Assembly (NCBI RefSeq): GCF_022693705.1
Contig: NZ_CP094288.1
Location: 1 to 64,000, forward strand
Direction: 5' to 3'
Source of the DNA: Infirmifilum sp. NZ
GTDB lineage: Archaea > Thermoproteota > Thermoprotei > Thermofilales > Thermofilaceae
DNA length: 64,000 nt
Of the stretch, positions 51,759-60,510 are shown piece by piece. Numbering within the stretch: position 1 is the first letter of the stretch; each line of letters starts with the position of its first letter. The position numbers and the translations under genes were made by a program. A model generated the notes under the pieces. That model saw only the letters and a program-made list of their open reading frames with translations, searched no databases and was not told the origin of the DNA.

Positions 51759-52942
51759 TCGCGGTGGAGGCTCCGGTGTTCTTCCTGGCGCTGGTGTTCG
51801 GGATCCACATAGTCGCGGTGAACGTCGGGATAGCGCTCGCGACGCTCGTGCCCATCCTCAAGAGGAGGGCTGAGCTCAGCGGGGACGCCAGGCTCGCCGA
51901 GACCGCTAGGGGGCTGTTCAGGATATACGCGGCCACCTACGGGCTCGCGGGCGTGATGGGCACGGCCTTCACGGTCTTCCTCCTCAGCTTCTACCCGGAG
52001 TTCGTCGGCGTAGCGGGGAATATCGCCATGATACCCTTCGGGATCGCCATCGTAGCCATAGTCCTTCACTTCTTCGCCATCGTTGCCTACTGGTACGGCT
52101 GGGACGCCTTCAGCCCCACAGCGCACTTCTACGCAGGCGTCCTACTAGCCCTCACAGCCTACCTGATCCCGCTCGGCTTCAGGGCGGTGTTCGCGTTTCT
52201 CAACACGCCCGCTGGCTTGAGCTTCGACGGGAAGCCCTGGCTCGACGTCGCCAAGGCCCTGGCCAACCCAACTTTCCTGCCCCTGTACCTCAAGAGCGTA
52301 GTGGGGGCGCTCACGCTGGGATTCCTCTTCGTCTCCGCGGTGCTCGCGGTCAAGGGCCTCAGGGGCGGCGGGCTCAGCGGGGTCGAGGAGGACCTGTACA
52401 GGGACGGGTTGAAGTGGGGCACAGCCGGCCTCCTGGCTATGGCTTTCCTCGGCGCGTGGTACACCGTCTCCCTAACCAACACGCCGATAAAGTTCAACAA
52501 CATCTTCAAGGGGCTCGGCTGGGCAGTCCAGGGAGTTGAGAGGCTCTCAGACTACTCGTGGCTCTTCGCGGTCAAGATGCTGCTCGTCTTGGCTCAGGCC
52601 CACATACTTCTCCGGTTGACGGTGTTCAAGCCGGCTGAGGCCTCGACGCGGGCCGGCTACCTTGGCTCCATCTACGCGGCGACCGCGGCGGCTCTCACCG
52701 TCCTGACCGGGGAGTACCTGAACGCGTTCAGCCAGTACCCGTTCTTCGTCGCCAACCTACCGCTCATCACCTCAAGCGTCCCCGAGCCCTGGAGGACGAT
52801 ACTGGGCAGGTCGCTCGACCTGAGGAACGTGAGCCCCCTAGCCCTGGACCCCGCGCTCTACGCCGTGACCGCGGTGGGCCTGCTCGCGCTGCTCGCGGCG
52901 GCCGGCTACTTCCTCTACGTCGTCTTCCTTAAAAGCGAGTAG
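51755..52942 (+). CDS. Cytochrome bd-type oxidase subunit II (CydA'-like)
   Basis: The 395-residue subunit has about nine membrane helices and looks more like a second CydA than like CydB: 'FGIHIVAVNVGIALATLVP' retains an N-terminal His, but the acidic residues and GRxPW loop are missing. This is the arrangement of the archaeal CydA-CydA' type. GTG overlaps the cydA stop by 4 bp. Together the two form a quinol oxidase or a related oxygen-scavenging complex; whether it still reduces oxygen is uncertain. Confidence 0.78.
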   Translation: MIAVEAPVFFLALVFGIHIVAVNVGIALATLVPILKRRAELSGDARLAETARGLFRIYAATYGLAGVMGTAFTVFLLSFYPEFVGVAGNIAMIPFGIAIVAIVLHFFAIVAYWYGWDAFSPTAHFYAGVLLALTAYLIPLGFRAVFAFLNTPAGLSFDGKPWLDVAKALANPTFLPLYLKSVVGALTLGFLFVSAVLAVKGLRGGGLSGVEEDLYRDGLKWGTAGLLAMAFLGAWYTVSLTNTPIKFNNIFKGLGWAVQGVERLSDYSWLFAVKMLLVLAQAHILLRLTVFKPAEASTRAGYLGSIYAATAAALTVLTGEYLNAFSQYPFFVANLPLITSSVPEPWRTILGRSLDLRNVSPLALDPALYAVTAVGLLALLAAAGYFLYVVFLKSE

Positions 52943-53523
52943 CTTTTTAAGTAGTGTATTTTCACCCCCATTTTCTCGAGGACCTGAGCGGTGTAGAGCT
53001 TAACAAGCCTGTCCAGCACCTTCCCGCTTATGCCGGCGGCCTCGCGGATGATGAACATCCTGAGGTGCTGGTAGGCGTGGAGAACCACAGCTAGGTTCCA
53101 GTAGGCCGCCTTCACGAGTGCCGGAACGTCTGTGGGGGATTCAAGGAACCTCGCTGCCTCGCCGACCAGGTGGCCCACGGATCCGACGAGGACGCTCTCG
53201 CTGAGGCCCAGCTGTATGTACGCGAGGCCAGCCCTGAACACCGTCTCCGCGTGCTCGCGGCCGTAGTCACCCATGAAGAGGAACGTCAGGAGGCTCTCGA
53301 GGACCATCCGCAGCCCGAGCTCCGTGCTCTCGTCCTGGAGTATCGAGGAGGTCTCGGGCATCTTCTTGATCGCCTCGAGGGTGCTCGAGACAATCTCCTC
53401 CTCGCGCTCTAGGATGCTGGGAGCCAGGGACTGGAGGCGGCCCACCTCGCTGCTCGTAAGCCCTAGAAGCCGGAAAGCAACCTCTCCCTCACGCACCACC
53501 TCCGCTAGTATCTCCTCCTGCAC
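52915..53523 (-). CDS. Protoglobin-like globin-sensor protein lacking proximal His
   Basis: A 202-residue all-helical protein with the globin-coupled-sensor/protoglobin layout; 'FRAGLAYIQLGLSESVLVGSVGHLVGEAARFLE' aligns with the F helix 'iGxxHvriGl...' but Tyr replaces the usual heme-ligating His. A second His in 'SVGHLVG' is one turn too far. It may be a hemeless sensor, or use a different ligand. It converges on cydA' with a 28-bp overlap of 3' ends, so the location next to an oxidase fits an oxygen or redox role. Confidence 0.6.
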   Translation of the reverse strand: MQEEILAEVVREGEVAFRLLGLTSSEVGRLQSLAPSILEREEEIVSSTLEAIKKMPETSSILQDESTELGLRMVLESLLTFLFMGDYGREHAETVFRAGLAYIQLGLSESVLVGSVGHLVGEAARFLESPTDVPALVKAAYWNLAVVLHAYQHLRMFIIREAAGISGKVLDRLVKLYTAQVLEKMGVKIHYLKSYSLLRKTT

Positions 53524-53626
53524 ATTCAGGACTCGCTTTCGGCACAGATATACTTTACGCTAAGTTTAGCTGAGACGATAAAACGAAATAAAAAGAAAAC
53601 GGAATAAAAAGAGTTTCCCAGCCTCT

Positions 53627-54901
53627 CTAGAAGCCCTTCCTGGCCTCTCCCTTCCTCACGAACTGAAGGGTTACGGCCGAGAGCAGGAGGAAGGCGATCG
53701 AGTAGGGCATCAGCGTCGGGTAGCCTAGAAGGTCGATGAACAGGCCCGCGATAGGCGGAGCGAGGATTGCCGCGCTCTGCGACGCAAAGTAGTAGAGCCC
53801 CGTGTAGGCCCCCAGCTTCTCGCGCGTCGTCATGTCCACCACTGTTGGCAGGCTGTTCACGTTGACCAGAGCCCAAGCAAAGCCCCCGAGGAAGAACAGC
53901 GCCTCGACAGTATAGACGAGCACTGATCCTGTAATGCTGAGAGCCGCGAGGTGGACACCTGCCAGGAGGGAGACGAGCAGGAGGAGCCCCAGAGTCATCG
54001 TCCTCCTCCTGCCCAGCTTGGCGCCGATGAAGCCTGCCGGGAGGGAGAAGATGAGGAAGCCCAGCGCGACGAAACCGAGGATGAAGGACCCGGTGGCCTC
54101 GTCTAGCCCCATGTACCACTTGGCGTAGCTCGTGAAGAAGGTTTCGATGGCGTTGTAGCCTATGAACCAGAGGAAGATGGAGGAGAGCATAAACAGGAGG
54201 CTCTTGTCGGGGTCCGTGAACGCTAGCTTGAGGTTGTCAGCGAGTTCCCTGAAGCTCTGCCTGAATGTTTTCCTTAGGACCTCGGTGAAGCTGGGACCCC
54301 CGGCTTCCTTGACCTTGAACTCCTCCGGCTCGTCGACTAGCAGTATCACCAGCAGGCTGGCGAGGAGTAGGATGACCCCTGAGGCCACGAATGGGTAGGT
54401 GGGGTTCATCTTGTAGAGCAGTGAGCCGACGAAGTAGGCGAGGAGGGACCCGACGCCGCCCATGAAGTTTATTATCCCGTTAGCCTGGCTCCTCTTCTCG
54501 CTCGGCGTTATGTCGGGCATGAACGCTATGACCGGCGACCTGAAGAGCGCCATAGACAGGTTCATGACGACGATCACCGCCATCATCGGCAGGAGCTCGG
54601 CCCTGAAGAACGGTATCAGCGCGAAGGTGAGGGCGGCGGGCGGGGCGCCGAGGAGGATGTAGGGCTTCCTCCTGCCGATACGCGTGCGCGTAACGTCGCT
54701 GAGGACACCGAGGTAGGGCAGTAGCACAACGGCGAAGATGTTGTCGATAGTCATTATGAAGCCCACGAGCCACGAGGCCAGCCCGAGCTCCTTTAGGAAT
54801 ACCGGGACGTATGAGTTGTAGACCGACCAGATGACGCTTATGCCGAAGAAGCCGAACCCAAGCAGGAACACTTTAAAGTAGCTGAACTTCTCGGCTTGCA
54901 T
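53627..54901 (-). CDS. MFS transporter, sugar-type
   Basis: The 424-residue protein has twelve membrane helices. Between helices 2 and 3 is 'GVLSDVTRTRIGRRKPYILLGAPPAA', the MFS signature (G-x-x-x-D-x-x-x-x-R-R-x-x) of the GPH/SLC45-like family, which moves sugars or glycosides with protons. It is divergent from the five-gene sugar-degradation operon, so it is the likely importer of that sugar. ATG 54901; promoter in the 54902-55041 intergenic region. Confidence 0.85.
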   Translation of the reverse strand: MQAEKFSYFKVFLLGFGFFGISVIWSVYNSYVPVFLKELGLASWLVGFIMTIDNIFAVVLLPYLGVLSDVTRTRIGRRKPYILLGAPPAALTFALIPFFRAELLPMMAVIVVMNLSMALFRSPVIAFMPDITPSEKRSQANGIINFMGGVGSLLAYFVGSLLYKMNPTYPFVASGVILLLASLLVILLVDEPEEFKVKEAGGPSFTEVLRKTFRQSFRELADNLKLAFTDPDKSLLFMLSSIFLWFIGYNAIETFFTSYAKWYMGLDEATGSFILGFVALGFLIFSLPAGFIGAKLGRRRTMTLGLLLLVSLLAGVHLAALSITGSVLVYTVEALFFLGGFAWALVNVNSLPTVVDMTTREKLGAYTGLYYFASQSAAILAPPIAGLFIDLLGYPTLMPYSIAFLLLSAVTLQFVRKGEARKGF

Positions 54902-55041
54902 ACAGTGCTATCCTCTAATTAGGTTGTTTAAATGTATTTCTCTTAAGACCATTATACCACATGTAAGTGGGGCGAATCTATTAGCTTAATTAATCTTCTT
55001 TACACTAAGTTTATTAAGTCACTAAGTCGGATTATAATCGT
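54902..55041. promoter_or_regulatory. Divergent promoter of sugar operon and MFS
   Basis: An AT-rich 140-bp region. Rightward TATA TTTATTAAG (about 55009-55017) is about 27 bp before the SCP2 ATG; leftward TATA-like TTTAAATG (about 54927-54934) serves the transporter. A short inverted repeat CCAC-ATGTAA-GTGG (about 54958-54971) lies between and may be a regulatory site. Confidence 0.5.
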
Positions 55042-55374
55042 ATGGGCGAGGATTTAGAAAGAAGTATAGAGCTTTTAAAGAAGAGGTTTGAAGATCCGGA
55101 GGTCGTGAAGTCGCTTTCTGGTTTCACAAAGGTGGTGATCTTCGAGTTTCCCGATGTAGGTAAGAGCTACACCTTCAATATTGAGAATGGGCTTCTCAAA
55201 AGCGTAATTGAGGGCGCACAAGGCCAAGGAGATATCCGGATAACTATGTCGTCCACAACATTCACGGATATAATGAGCAAGAAGGCGAACCCTATCAGAG
55301 AGTACCAACTTGGCAGGATAACAGTTAAGGGCTCCATGAGCGATCTCCTAAAAATGAGGAAGTTGCTGCTCTAG
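55042..55374 (+). CDS. SCP2 sterol-carrier-fold domain protein
   Basis: A 110-residue SCP2-fold protein: 'VVIFEFPDVGKSYTFNIENGLL' and 'ADIRITMSSTTFTDIMSKKANPIREYQLGRITVKGSMSDLLKM' are the typical strand and binding-site segments. SCP2 proteins bind lipids or fatty acids and also act as accessory modules in unusual enzymes. First gene of the sugar operon, whose link to lipid binding is unclear. Base composition is lower in G+C than the rest of the operon. Confidence 0.85.
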   Translation: MGEDLERSIELLKKRFEDPEVVKSLSGFTKVVIFEFPDVGKSYTFNIENGLLKSVIEGAQGQGDIRITMSSTTFTDIMSKKANPIREYQLGRITVKGSMSDLLKMRKLLL

Positions 55375-55380
55375 GGAAAC

Positions 55381-56409
55381 ATGCCTCGGAAGGCACTAGT
55401 GACGGCGCGCTTCGCGAAAGATGCTCTAGCTGAGCTTGGGAAGCACCTCGAGGTCAGGTACGAGAGCTGGTTTGACAGGCACTACGTACTCTCGGAGGAG
55501 GAACTGTTAGAGCGCGTGCGGCGTGAAGGATACGATGTACTTATCGTCGAGCTAGAGCGCGTGAGCGCGGAGGTTTTGGATGGCTCGGATCTCAGCATCG
55601 TGAGCATTTGCAGAAACGACCCCTCCAAGAACATAGACCTTGCGAAGGCCACCGAGCGGGGGGTTCTCGTCACGTACACGCCTGGGAGGAACGCGAACGC
55701 CGTAGCAGAGCTGACCGTAGCTTTGATGCTCGCAGTTCTGAGGAAAGTTGTGCGAGCCGACCGTAGACTTCGGGGCGGGTTTACGGTTTCCAGCTTCGAA
55801 GATTTTGTAGCTCTCAGGTCTGAGCTGGAGGGTAGCGAGCTGTCTGGGAAAACTGTCGGCATAGTGGGGCTCGGCAAGATAGGAAGCCGTGTTGCCGAAT
55901 TACTTGCGGGCTTCAACGTCAGGCTCCTCGCATACGACCCTTACGTCGATAGTGCGAAAGCGGAGAAGCTGGGGGTTAGGCTTGTAAGCCTCGAGGAGCT
56001 CCTCCGCGAGAGCGATATCATCACGTTGCACGTCCCTCCCACCCCTGAGACGGTGAACCTGATCGGCAAGAGGGAGATCGACTTAATGAAGCCGACAGCG
56101 ATACTCCTAAACCTGGCTAACCCGGTTGTCGTGGATGAGGACGCTCTCTACGAGGCTCTAGCCCAGGGCAGAATCGCAGGAGCAGGTTTGGACGTGTTCA
56201 CGGAGGAGCCTGTGGATTCCTCTAACAGGTTCCTCAAGCTCGACAACGTCGTGGTCACCCCGCATATCGGCGGCAATACCCTCGAGACTGTTCACAGGCA
56301 GTCCTGGATGGTTGTCGAGGACTTGACTCTCGCCCTCAAAGGCGAGAAGCCTAGGCGCTTGCTGAACCCGGAGGTCTGGGAGAGATGGAGAAAGAGGTTT
56401 TCCTGGTAA
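55381..56409 (+). CDS. D-isomer 2-hydroxyacid dehydrogenase family
   Basis: The 342-residue NAD-dependent dehydrogenase has the Rossmann motif 'GKTVGIVGLGKIGSRVAELLAG' and 'HVPPTPETVNLIGKREIDLMKPTAILLN', and the catalytic His in 'TPHIGGNT'. The usual 'NxxRG' Arg is replaced: 'LNLANPVVVDEDAL' has Asn-Pro where Arg-Gly is normal, while Glu in 'DVFTEEPV' is retained. So substrate handling may be atypical. Second of the operon, SD-like region overlaps the SCP2 stop by short distance; its end overlaps the kinase start by 25 bp. Confidence 0.82.
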   Translation: MPRKALVTARFAKDALAELGKHLEVRYESWFDRHYVLSEEELLERVRREGYDVLIVELERVSAEVLDGSDLSIVSICRNDPSKNIDLAKATERGVLVTYTPGRNANAVAELTVALMLAVLRKVVRADRRLRGGFTVSSFEDFVALRSELEGSELSGKTVGIVGLGKIGSRVAELLAGFNVRLLAYDPYVDSAKAEKLGVRLVSLEELLRESDIITLHVPPTPETVNLIGKREIDLMKPTAILLNLANPVVVDEDALYEALAQGRIAGAGLDVFTEEPVDSSNRFLKLDNVVVTPHIGGNTLETVHRQSWMVVEDLTLALKGEKPRRLLNPEVWERWRKRFSW

Positions 56410-57875
56410 TCGACCTTGGGACATCGTGCCTGAGGACACTAGCCCTAACGCGAGAGGGGAGAGCTGTCGCTGGGGCTAGACGCGTGCCGAGAATCTTGCG
56501 CGGAGAATTCCCCTTTATCCTGCAGTATGATGTTGACTCGCTCACCTCGGATCTCTACACCTCCATTTCAGAGGTACTCGAGCAGCTCCGCGGAAGGAAG
56601 TTCAGTCTGAGGGCAATAGGGGTAACTGCTCAGCGTGGGGGTGCATGCTTCCTCGACAGAGACCTGAACGAAATTTACGTAGGTCCGAACATCGACGCCA
56701 GAGGCTTTCTGGCAACGATCGACCTGGCTGAAGACCGGTTGCGCAGGGTTTATGAGTCCACGGGACAGTACCCTCCACAGCTCTTCGTACCAGGGAGGCT
56801 TCAGTGGTTCCGCGAGTACGCTGAGGAAGAGTCTCGGAGGATAGCTCACGTGATAACGCTCCTCGACTGGGTTGTGTTACGGCTCACGGGGAGGGTTACC
56901 AGCGAGCTCTCCAGCGCTTCGAGCACCATGCTCCTCGACGTAAGGCGTCGGGAGTGGAGCAAGGTAGCGCTGGAGGCTTTCGCGGTAGACCCCGCGTTGC
57001 TTGCGGAGATCAGCGAACCGGGCCTCGTATCCGAAAACATTTCACCCGAGCTATCCAGGAAAACTGGCCTACCCGAGAAAACGCCCGTTGTCGTGTGCGG
57101 CGGGGACACCCACGTTGCTTCACTGGCTTTTGGCGCGACAGTAACTGGCGTTGCCGGTGCAGTGGCGGGCGCAACCTGCCCGGTGGTTCAGGTCCTTAGT
57201 GAGCCTCGCGTAGATCCTGAGATGCGCATGTGGACGAGCGTCCACGTAATCCCAGGGCACTGGATCTTAGAGAGTAATACAGGTCGTTGCGGTGGAGTGG
57301 TTGACTGGTTTGTGGAGAGCCTCCTTCTGAGGCCCGGGGACTACGAGTACTTCGACGAACTTGTGTTGTCGTCTCCTCCGGGGTCACGGGGGGTCCGATT
57401 CAAGCACGGAGCCTCAGTGATGAACGCTAGGAAAACAGGAGAGCAGGACGTAGACATTTACGTGAGAGTCCCCGAGTTCTCGCTCCACGAGGAGCAGGTG
57501 GCAATACGGGACGTCGCTCGAAGCCTCCTGGAATCCATCTCTTACTCGGTCAGGGCTAACTACGAGCAACTCAGGAGCGTGTCTGGAGCAGCCTCGCCGT
57601 TCTTCGGCGTAACAGGGGGCTTGACAAGGCTTCAGAGCTTCCGGAAGATTCTGCCCGCCGTCATGGGTTTCGAGACGAGGTTCACGAGGCAGCACAACGG
57701 CACAGCGCTAGGTTGCTTGGCTCTGACGATGCAAGCGCTAGGCGAGTTTAGGTCGGTTGGCGAGGCTGTAGCCGCAGTAAGTGATGTTGAGGGGGTCAGA
57801 CCCCCTGAAGGGGAGTGCCAGGAGTACAACACGCTTTATTATAACTGGCTGGAGTTTTACAGGGAGGTGATCTGA
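56385..57875 (+). CDS. FGGY-family carbohydrate kinase
   Basis: The 496-residue kinase opens 'FLVIDLGTSCLRTLALTREG' (the DxGTxxxR phosphate loop) and has 'HVITLLDWVVLRLTGR', 'VVCGGDTHVASLAFGA' and 'NTGRCGGVVDWF' of the FGGY pattern. Phosphorylates a ketose or polyol with ATP (xylulose, ribulose, fuculose type). Exact sugar uncertain. Starts within the previous gene; followed directly by the aldolase. Confidence 0.88.
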   Translation: MEKEVFLVIDLGTSCLRTLALTREGRAVAGARRVPRILRGEFPFILQYDVDSLTSDLYTSISEVLEQLRGRKFSLRAIGVTAQRGGACFLDRDLNEIYVGPNIDARGFLATIDLAEDRLRRVYESTGQYPPQLFVPGRLQWFREYAEEESRRIAHVITLLDWVVLRLTGRVTSELSSASSTMLLDVRRREWSKVALEAFAVDPALLAEISEPGLVSENISPELSRKTGLPEKTPVVVCGGDTHVASLAFGATVTGVAGAVAGATCPVVQVLSEPRVDPEMRMWTSVHVIPGHWILESNTGRCGGVVDWFVESLLLRPGDYEYFDELVLSSPPGSRGVRFKHGASVMNARKTGEQDVDIYVRVPEFSLHEEQVAIRDVARSLLESISYSVRANYEQLRSVSGAASPFFGVTGGLTRLQSFRKILPAVMGFETRFTRQHNGTALGCLALTMQALGEFRSVGEAVAAVSDVEGVRPPEGECQEYNTLYYNWLEFYREVI

Positions 57876-58526
57876 TTGTTATACCCAGAGCTGAGGAAGG
57901 GCATCGTGGAGGCTTTCAGGTTCCTCGAGGAAAGAAACCTGAATTACGGCTACAGCGGGAACATCAGCGTTCGGGTCCCCCAGGGCGACCTATACCTCAT
58001 AACACCAAGCGGGGTGAAGAAGGCTCGTTTATCGCCCGAGGATGTTCTTGTTGTGGATCGTAGCCTTAACGTTGTTGAGGGTCGCGGTAACCCCTCCGTT
58101 GAGGCGCGGATGCACCTTGCGATCTACGATGCACGGGAGGACGTGCGGGCAATCGTGCATGCACACCCACTCTACTCCTCGGTGCTTGCCGCTATTCGAA
58201 GGAGCCTCCCCCCGCTCCTCGAGGAAACAGTGCTCTACCTTGGGGGAACGGTAGAGGTCGCTGACTACGCTCCCTCAGGAACCGAGGAGCTCGCCAGGAA
58301 TGTGGTCAGAGCGCTTGGCGGGAAAAGCGCGGTTCTGCTTGCCAATCACGGCGCGTTGACGTGCGGGTCCAGCCTCGAGGAGGCTCTCGACGCAATGGTG
58401 TACCTCGAGAGAGCCGCGCTCGTATACGTGCTGGCAAGCCTCCTGGGCGCTCCACATGAACTACCAAGCGAGGTGGTCGAACTCGAGCGCGAGCTTTACG
58501 AAGCGAGGAGGTGGAGCCCTAGATGA
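57876..58526 (+). CDS. Class II aldolase/adducin (fuculose-phosphate aldolase type)
   Basis: The 216-residue protein has the class II zinc aldolase pattern: 'NYGYSGNISVRVP', 'SVEARMHLAIY', zinc His pair 'IVHAHPLYS' and 'LANHGALTCG'. Glu in 'PSVEARMH' is the family acid. Such aldolases cleave L-fuculose-1-P, L-rhamnulose-1-P or L-ribulose-5-P related sugars to DHAP plus an aldehyde. TTG start directly after GGAGGTGATC, a perfect ribosome binding site. Overlaps the oxidoreductase by 4 bp. Confidence 0.9.
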   Translation: MLYPELRKGIVEAFRFLEERNLNYGYSGNISVRVPQGDLYLITPSGVKKARLSPEDVLVVDRSLNVVEGRGNPSVEARMHLAIYDAREDVRAIVHAHPLYSSVLAAIRRSLPPLLEETVLYLGGTVEVADYAPSGTEELARNVVRALGGKSAVLLANHGALTCGSSLEEALDAMVYLERAALVYVLASLLGAPHELPSEVVELERELYEARRWSPR

Positions 58527-60343
58527 AGTTGCCGTATGCCGGGAGGGTTGCGCTGATAGATCTCTCGAACCGAAAGGTAGAGTATTGGACCCCAGACGAG
58601 AATCTTCTCAGATCGTTTTTAGGGGGCGCATCGCTCTCAGCCGCCCTGTATGTTAAAGCGCGCCCAAGCCTGCCACCCCCTCTTTCCCCTGAGAACCCCT
58701 TGATCTTCATGACTGGGCCCCTTACCGCTACCCGCGCCCCGACTTCAAACAGGTACTCGGTCTCCTCGAGGTCTCCCTTAACGGGCCTTTGGGGTGAAGC
58801 CACCTCTGGTGGTGCTTTCGGGGCGAAAATGAAGCTCGCGGGTTTTGACGGTATCGTAGTTACCGGTGTCAGTGAGACGCCCGTTTATATCTTCCTGTCG
58901 GACGGGAGAGCAGAGATTAGGGAAGCTAAGGAGCTCTGGGGGTTAGGCACATATGCAACGCAAAGGCTGATCAAGCAGGAGTTGGGCTCAAGTGCCAGTG
59001 TAGCGTGCATAGGACCCGCAGGCGAGAACCTGGTGAAGATCTCGGCTATCATAAATGACGCTGGGAGAGCGGCCGCGCGAACGGGTTTAGGAGCTGTAAT
59101 GGGCTCGAAAAAGCTCAAAGCTATCGCCGCTATCGGAGATGGCGTAATTGGAGCTGCTACAGAGGAGTTCGAGTCGTACGCGCGAGAGCTCTGGAGCAAG
59201 ATAGCGACCTCTCTCTCCGCGCAGGCCATGAGGGAACTCGGAACCGCCTCCTACTTCGACATCGGCTACGACTTCGGCGACATTCCCGGGAAGTACTTCA
59301 CCAGCCTCGAGTTCGATCCATCGCAGCTTAGCGGATCTCGCCTCAGGGAGGTGTTCAAAGTAGAGCCCCTCGCCTGCTACATGTGCCCGATAGGCTGTGG
59401 CCGCAGAGTGCGCGTAGAAGGAGGAATCGTGGACGGTCCTGAGTACGAGACGCTCGCCAGCCTGGGCTCGCTAAACCTCGTAGCAGACATAAAGGCGGTG
59501 GTTGAGGCGAACCACCTGTGCAATGACCTTGGGCTTGACACGATATCCACAGGTGTCACAATAGCTTTCCTCAACTACTCCTCCGAGAGGGGCTACGTGA
59601 GCGGTATGAAGCCTCGGTGGGGTGACGGGGAGGCGCTGAAGAGTATGATCGTTGACATAGCCTACAGGAGGGGCCTCGGCGATACCCTGGCAGAGGGCGT
59701 CAGGGTAGCGGCCAAGAGGCTCGGTGTACCCGAGGAGATCGCGGCTCACGTGAAGGGGCTCGAAATCCCAATGCACGACCCTAGAGCATTCTACTCGGTA
59801 GCGCTGAGCTACGCAACAGGCCCCAGGGGGGCGTGCCACCTGCGAGCGGACTCCTACCTAGCAGACATGGGAGCTTTCGAGGATCCAGAACTTGGAATAG
59901 GTCCAGGGGAGTTTCACACGCTCGAGGGCAAAGCCTCTGTCGTGATTGCCATGCAGAACCTAAGGGAAGTCTTCAACTCCGCTCTGCTGTGCATTTTCAC
60001 AGGCCTCAAGTCTTCCGAGCTTGCAAGGCTACTCTCGCTAGCCACAGGATGGGACATAGACTCCAAGGCGGTGTTCATTCTAGGTGACAGGTCCTTCACC
60101 CTAAAGAGGGTGATCAATAACGCCCTTGGCGTTACCAGGAGGGACGACCGTCTACCAGAGATAGTTCTTCAGCCCTACAGCTCTGGACCGATAGCGGGGA
60201 AGACGCCGAAGCAAGAGCTCGACCACGCACTTGACGAGTACTACGCCCTTAGAGGATGGGACGCGGAGGGTCGGCCAACAGATGAGAAGATTCTATCCCT
60301 AGGGTTATCCGAGTACAAGTCCATTCTGTCCAAGCACGCTTGA
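58523..60343 (+). CDS. Tungsten aldehyde:ferredoxin oxidoreductase family
   Basis: The 606-residue protein is an AOR. It has the N-terminal tungstopterin-binding domain ('GPLTATRAPTSNRYSVSSRSPLTG'), the 4Fe-4S cysteines 'CYMCPIGC' (about residue 287) with a last Cys in 'SALLCIFTG', and 'MHDPRAFYSVALSYATGPRGACHLRA'. It oxidises aldehydes to acids and reduces ferredoxin. In this operon it would oxidise the aldehyde released by the aldolase. The start overlaps the aldolase stop (ATGA). Last gene of the operon. Confidence 0.92.
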   Translation: MKLPYAGRVALIDLSNRKVEYWTPDENLLRSFLGGASLSAALYVKARPSLPPPLSPENPLIFMTGPLTATRAPTSNRYSVSSRSPLTGLWGEATSGGAFGAKMKLAGFDGIVVTGVSETPVYIFLSDGRAEIREAKELWGLGTYATQRLIKQELGSSASVACIGPAGENLVKISAIINDAGRAAARTGLGAVMGSKKLKAIAAIGDGVIGAATEEFESYARELWSKIATSLSAQAMRELGTASYFDIGYDFGDIPGKYFTSLEFDPSQLSGSRLREVFKVEPLACYMCPIGCGRRVRVEGGIVDGPEYETLASLGSLNLVADIKAVVEANHLCNDLGLDTISTGVTIAFLNYSSERGYVSGMKPRWGDGEALKSMIVDIAYRRGLGDTLAEGVRVAAKRLGVPEEIAAHVKGLEIPMHDPRAFYSVALSYATGPRGACHLRADSYLADMGAFEDPELGIGPGEFHTLEGKASVVIAMQNLREVFNSALLCIFTGLKSSELARLLSLATGWDIDSKAVFILGDRSFTLKRVINNALGVTRRDDRLPEIVLQPYSSGPIAGKTPKQELDHALDEYYALRGWDAEGRPTDEKILSLGLSEYKSILSKHA

Positions 60344-60510
60344 AGGCTGAGCCATACTGTTGGCACAAGGCATAGACAAGGTCGAAAGCCGCAGATTGCT
60401 GTGCTCCAGGCTGGACTGTTAACTAGCAAGGAACAGGAAAAGTATTAGATTAGGTTGAAGGGTTAAGCTTAGCGCTGGATTTCGCGGGCGGGTACTAGCC
60501 GAAAGGTGTG
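60344..60510. other. Intergenic, no gene seen
   Basis: About 170 bp between the AOR operon and a decayed gene. A TATA-like AAGTATTAG near 60439-60447 may have served the decayed gene that follows. Confidence 0.35.
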
